DNA from: Acidobacteriota bacterium
GTDB lineage: Bacteria; Acidobacteriota; Blastocatellia; Pyrinomonadales; Pyrinomonadaceae
NCBI GenBank assembly: GCA_003223025.1
Contig: QHXR01000023.1
Location: forward strand, 1-59,884
Reading direction: 5' to 3'
DNA length: 59,884 nt
A program made the position numbers and the translations under genes. Of the stretch, positions 58,850 to 59,884 are shown one piece after another (position 1 is the stretch's first letter; every line of letters starts with the position of its first letter). Below the pieces are notes generated by a model that was given only the letters and a program-made list of their open reading frames with translations, ran no database searches and was not told the DNA's origin.

Positions 58850-59311
58850 CTATTTGGCGGGATTACGTGCGATATGATTTCTGATCCCCTGGAAGCTATT
58901 CTGCCATCCCGCGACGCAAGCATCAAAGAAGTCGTCGAGTAATGGATCAGCCGGAGCCAGTTCAATGACGATCTGGAGGTAGCACCCGGAAGGCTGCGGC
59001 TCGATCAGGAACTCGGTGGTTATGTCGGTTCGAATCGGCCAATTGGCGCCGGCGTAATACTTGCCGCCGCCCAAAATCAATCGGGATGGCGGTTCGTACT
59101 CAAGTATCTCGAACGAATTGATAAACTCGGCTTTTGACTCACCATCGCTCGTAGCGGCAACGAACGAGCCGCCTTTGCGTGCATCGATCACGACAGACGT
59201 TGCTCCCCACCAGCTACGAACGGCGCTCGGAGTTGTTAATACTTCAAACATGCGCTCGGGCGTAACGCCAAAGGGTTCTTCAAGTGTCTGACGTCGCGTT
59301 TCGATTGTCAT
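58850..59311 (-). CDS. SRPBCC/AHSA1-like START-fold protein
   Basis: A 153-aa protein of the activator of Hsp90 ATPase 1-like family: TPERMFEVLTTPSAVRSWWGATSVV, then KGGSFVAATSDGESKAEFINSFEILEYEPPSRLIL and a C-terminal helix WQNSFQGIRNHI. These helix-grip proteins bind hydrophobic small molecules. Its start overlaps the lnt stop by 4 bp (ATGA), and prfB follows 4 bp later, so the three form one operon. No specific ligand can be named. Confidence 0.85.
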   Translation of the reverse strand: MTIETRRQTLEEPFGVTPERMFEVLTTPSAVRSWWGATSVVIDARKGGSFVAATSDGESKAEFINSFEILEYEPPSRLILGGGKYYAGANWPIRTDITTEFLIEPQPSGCYLQIVIELAPADPLLDDFFDACVAGWQNSFQGIRNHIARNPAK

Positions 59312-59884
59312 TGGGGGGTATTCAGGGTTCGCTTTGATTTTAAGGAGAGGGCCAGCGAAACGATGGTTACTATACTACAAAGCCACGCGAACCAGTCACC
59401 GTATTTTACATAGAAGGTTTGCCCGCCGTCAGACTTAGATACAGACCAGACCCTTGAATCTTCGGTGTAGCTTTCGGCTTGATCGAGGACTTCGCCGCGC
59501 TCGTTGATATATGCGGTGATGCCGACGTTGGTCACACGCACCACCGGACGATTCGTTTCGACAGCGCGAAAGACTGCGTTCGCGAGATGCTGTTTTAGCA
59601 CGGGTGTCGGTCCGAGATATCCGTCGTTCGTCATCTCGATCAGAAGATCCGCGCCGTTGCGAACGTACTCCCGACTCAATTCACCGAAGTGCGATTCGAA
59701 GCAGATCATCACGCCCGCTTTCGTATCGCCGATCGGCAGAAGATCATATTCCTTACCGTAAGAAAAACTTCCGACGAATGCCGGCACAATCGCTTGCAGC
59801 GGACCCGGAACCGATTCCCCGAATGGCAGGAGATAGATCTTGTCGTACTGAGCGATCTCTTTTCCATCCGTATCGACAAGCACA
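59308..59884 (-). CDS. lnt: Apolipoprotein N-acyltransferase, C-terminal part (cut by window edge)
   Basis: The last 191 residues of Lnt, which N-acylates the lipid-modified Cys of lipoproteins in the inner membrane. The nitrilase-type domain shows Lys in YDKIYLLPFGES and the nucleophile Cys in VMICFESHFGELSREYV; NDGYLGPTPVLKQHLANAVFRAVE and the Arg-rich NRPVVRVTNVGITAYI follow. A C-terminal transmembrane helix (WLCSIVTIVSLALSL) ends it. The N-terminal membrane helices and first catalytic Glu lie beyond the window. Confidence 0.93.
   Translation of the reverse strand, partial: VLVDTDGKEIAQYDKIYLLPFGESVPGPLQAIVPAFVGSFSYGKEYDLLPIGDTKAGVMICFESHFGELSREYVRNGADLLIEMTNDGYLGPTPVLKQHLANAVFRAVETNRPVVRVTNVGITAYINERGEVLDQAESYTEDSRVWSVSKSDGGQTFYVKYGDWFAWLCSIVTIVSLALSLKSKRTLNTPQ

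Overview
The window looks like chromosomal DNA of an Acidobacteriota bacterium, probably class Blastocatellia (Pyrinomonadaceae-like). The evidence is a characteristic N-terminal tag (MKRCPxC...FCLxDG) on six proteins, a large TolB-like/TPR protein family next to a eukaryote-type Ser/Thr kinase with a beta-propeller, a class II ribonucleotide reductase, an S46 dipeptidyl peptidase, and a dense population of short palindromic repeats. This assignment rests on family recognition, not on a search.

Layout. 1-2000: end of an aldo/keto reductase, a secreted P1/DmpA-type aminopeptidase and a small membrane protein. 2007-13979 (minus): a tightly packed seven-gene operon with five paralogous tagged TolB-like/TPR proteins, one Ser/Thr kinase-PD40 receptor and one VOC enzyme. 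14335-20074 (minus): a six-gene operon around a DyP peroxidase, with an alpha/beta-barrel-like protein, an unrecognised 334-aa protein, an NTF2-like protein, a MetA-type outer-membrane protein and a flavoprotein disulfide-reductase homologue that lacks the redox cysteines. 20617-24442: HAD phosphatase, then an A+T-rich membrane NACHT NTPase (possible phage defence) between two decayed gene fragments, then maf. 24494-27388: dciA, gatC, a lipoprotein and gatA. 27392-36696: GGDEF/EAL protein, a subtilase with a ClpB-like degenerate N-terminal domain and GLLISD repeats, oligopeptidase B, ispA, flavin reductase. 36698-45690: hslO, nrdJ, a diheme cytochrome peroxidase fused to FG-GAP repeats, dacB, an RRM protein. 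45963-54956: mpl, S46 peptidase, aminotransferase, P450, 3-methyladenine glycosylase, two CBS proteins, a REP-associated transposase (RAYT) between its own REP sequences. 55122-59884: ftsK (with the same N-terminal tag), prfB with a programmed +1 frameshift, an SRPBCC protein and the C-terminal part of lnt.

The most striking theme is repeats. At least eight families of short palindromic or tandem repeats occur. Several are not confined to spacers: two hairpin families sit in frame in the linkers of the TPR proteins, one family sits in frame in the linker of NrdJ, and others supply the last codons and stop of the P450 and probably of prfB. This resembles, by analogy only, the protein-embedded Rickettsia palindromic elements. 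Other leads are the DyP operon, the NACHT gene in a scar of dead genes, the chaperone-like subtilase, and the shared Cys-tag that links the kinase/TPR operon with FtsK.
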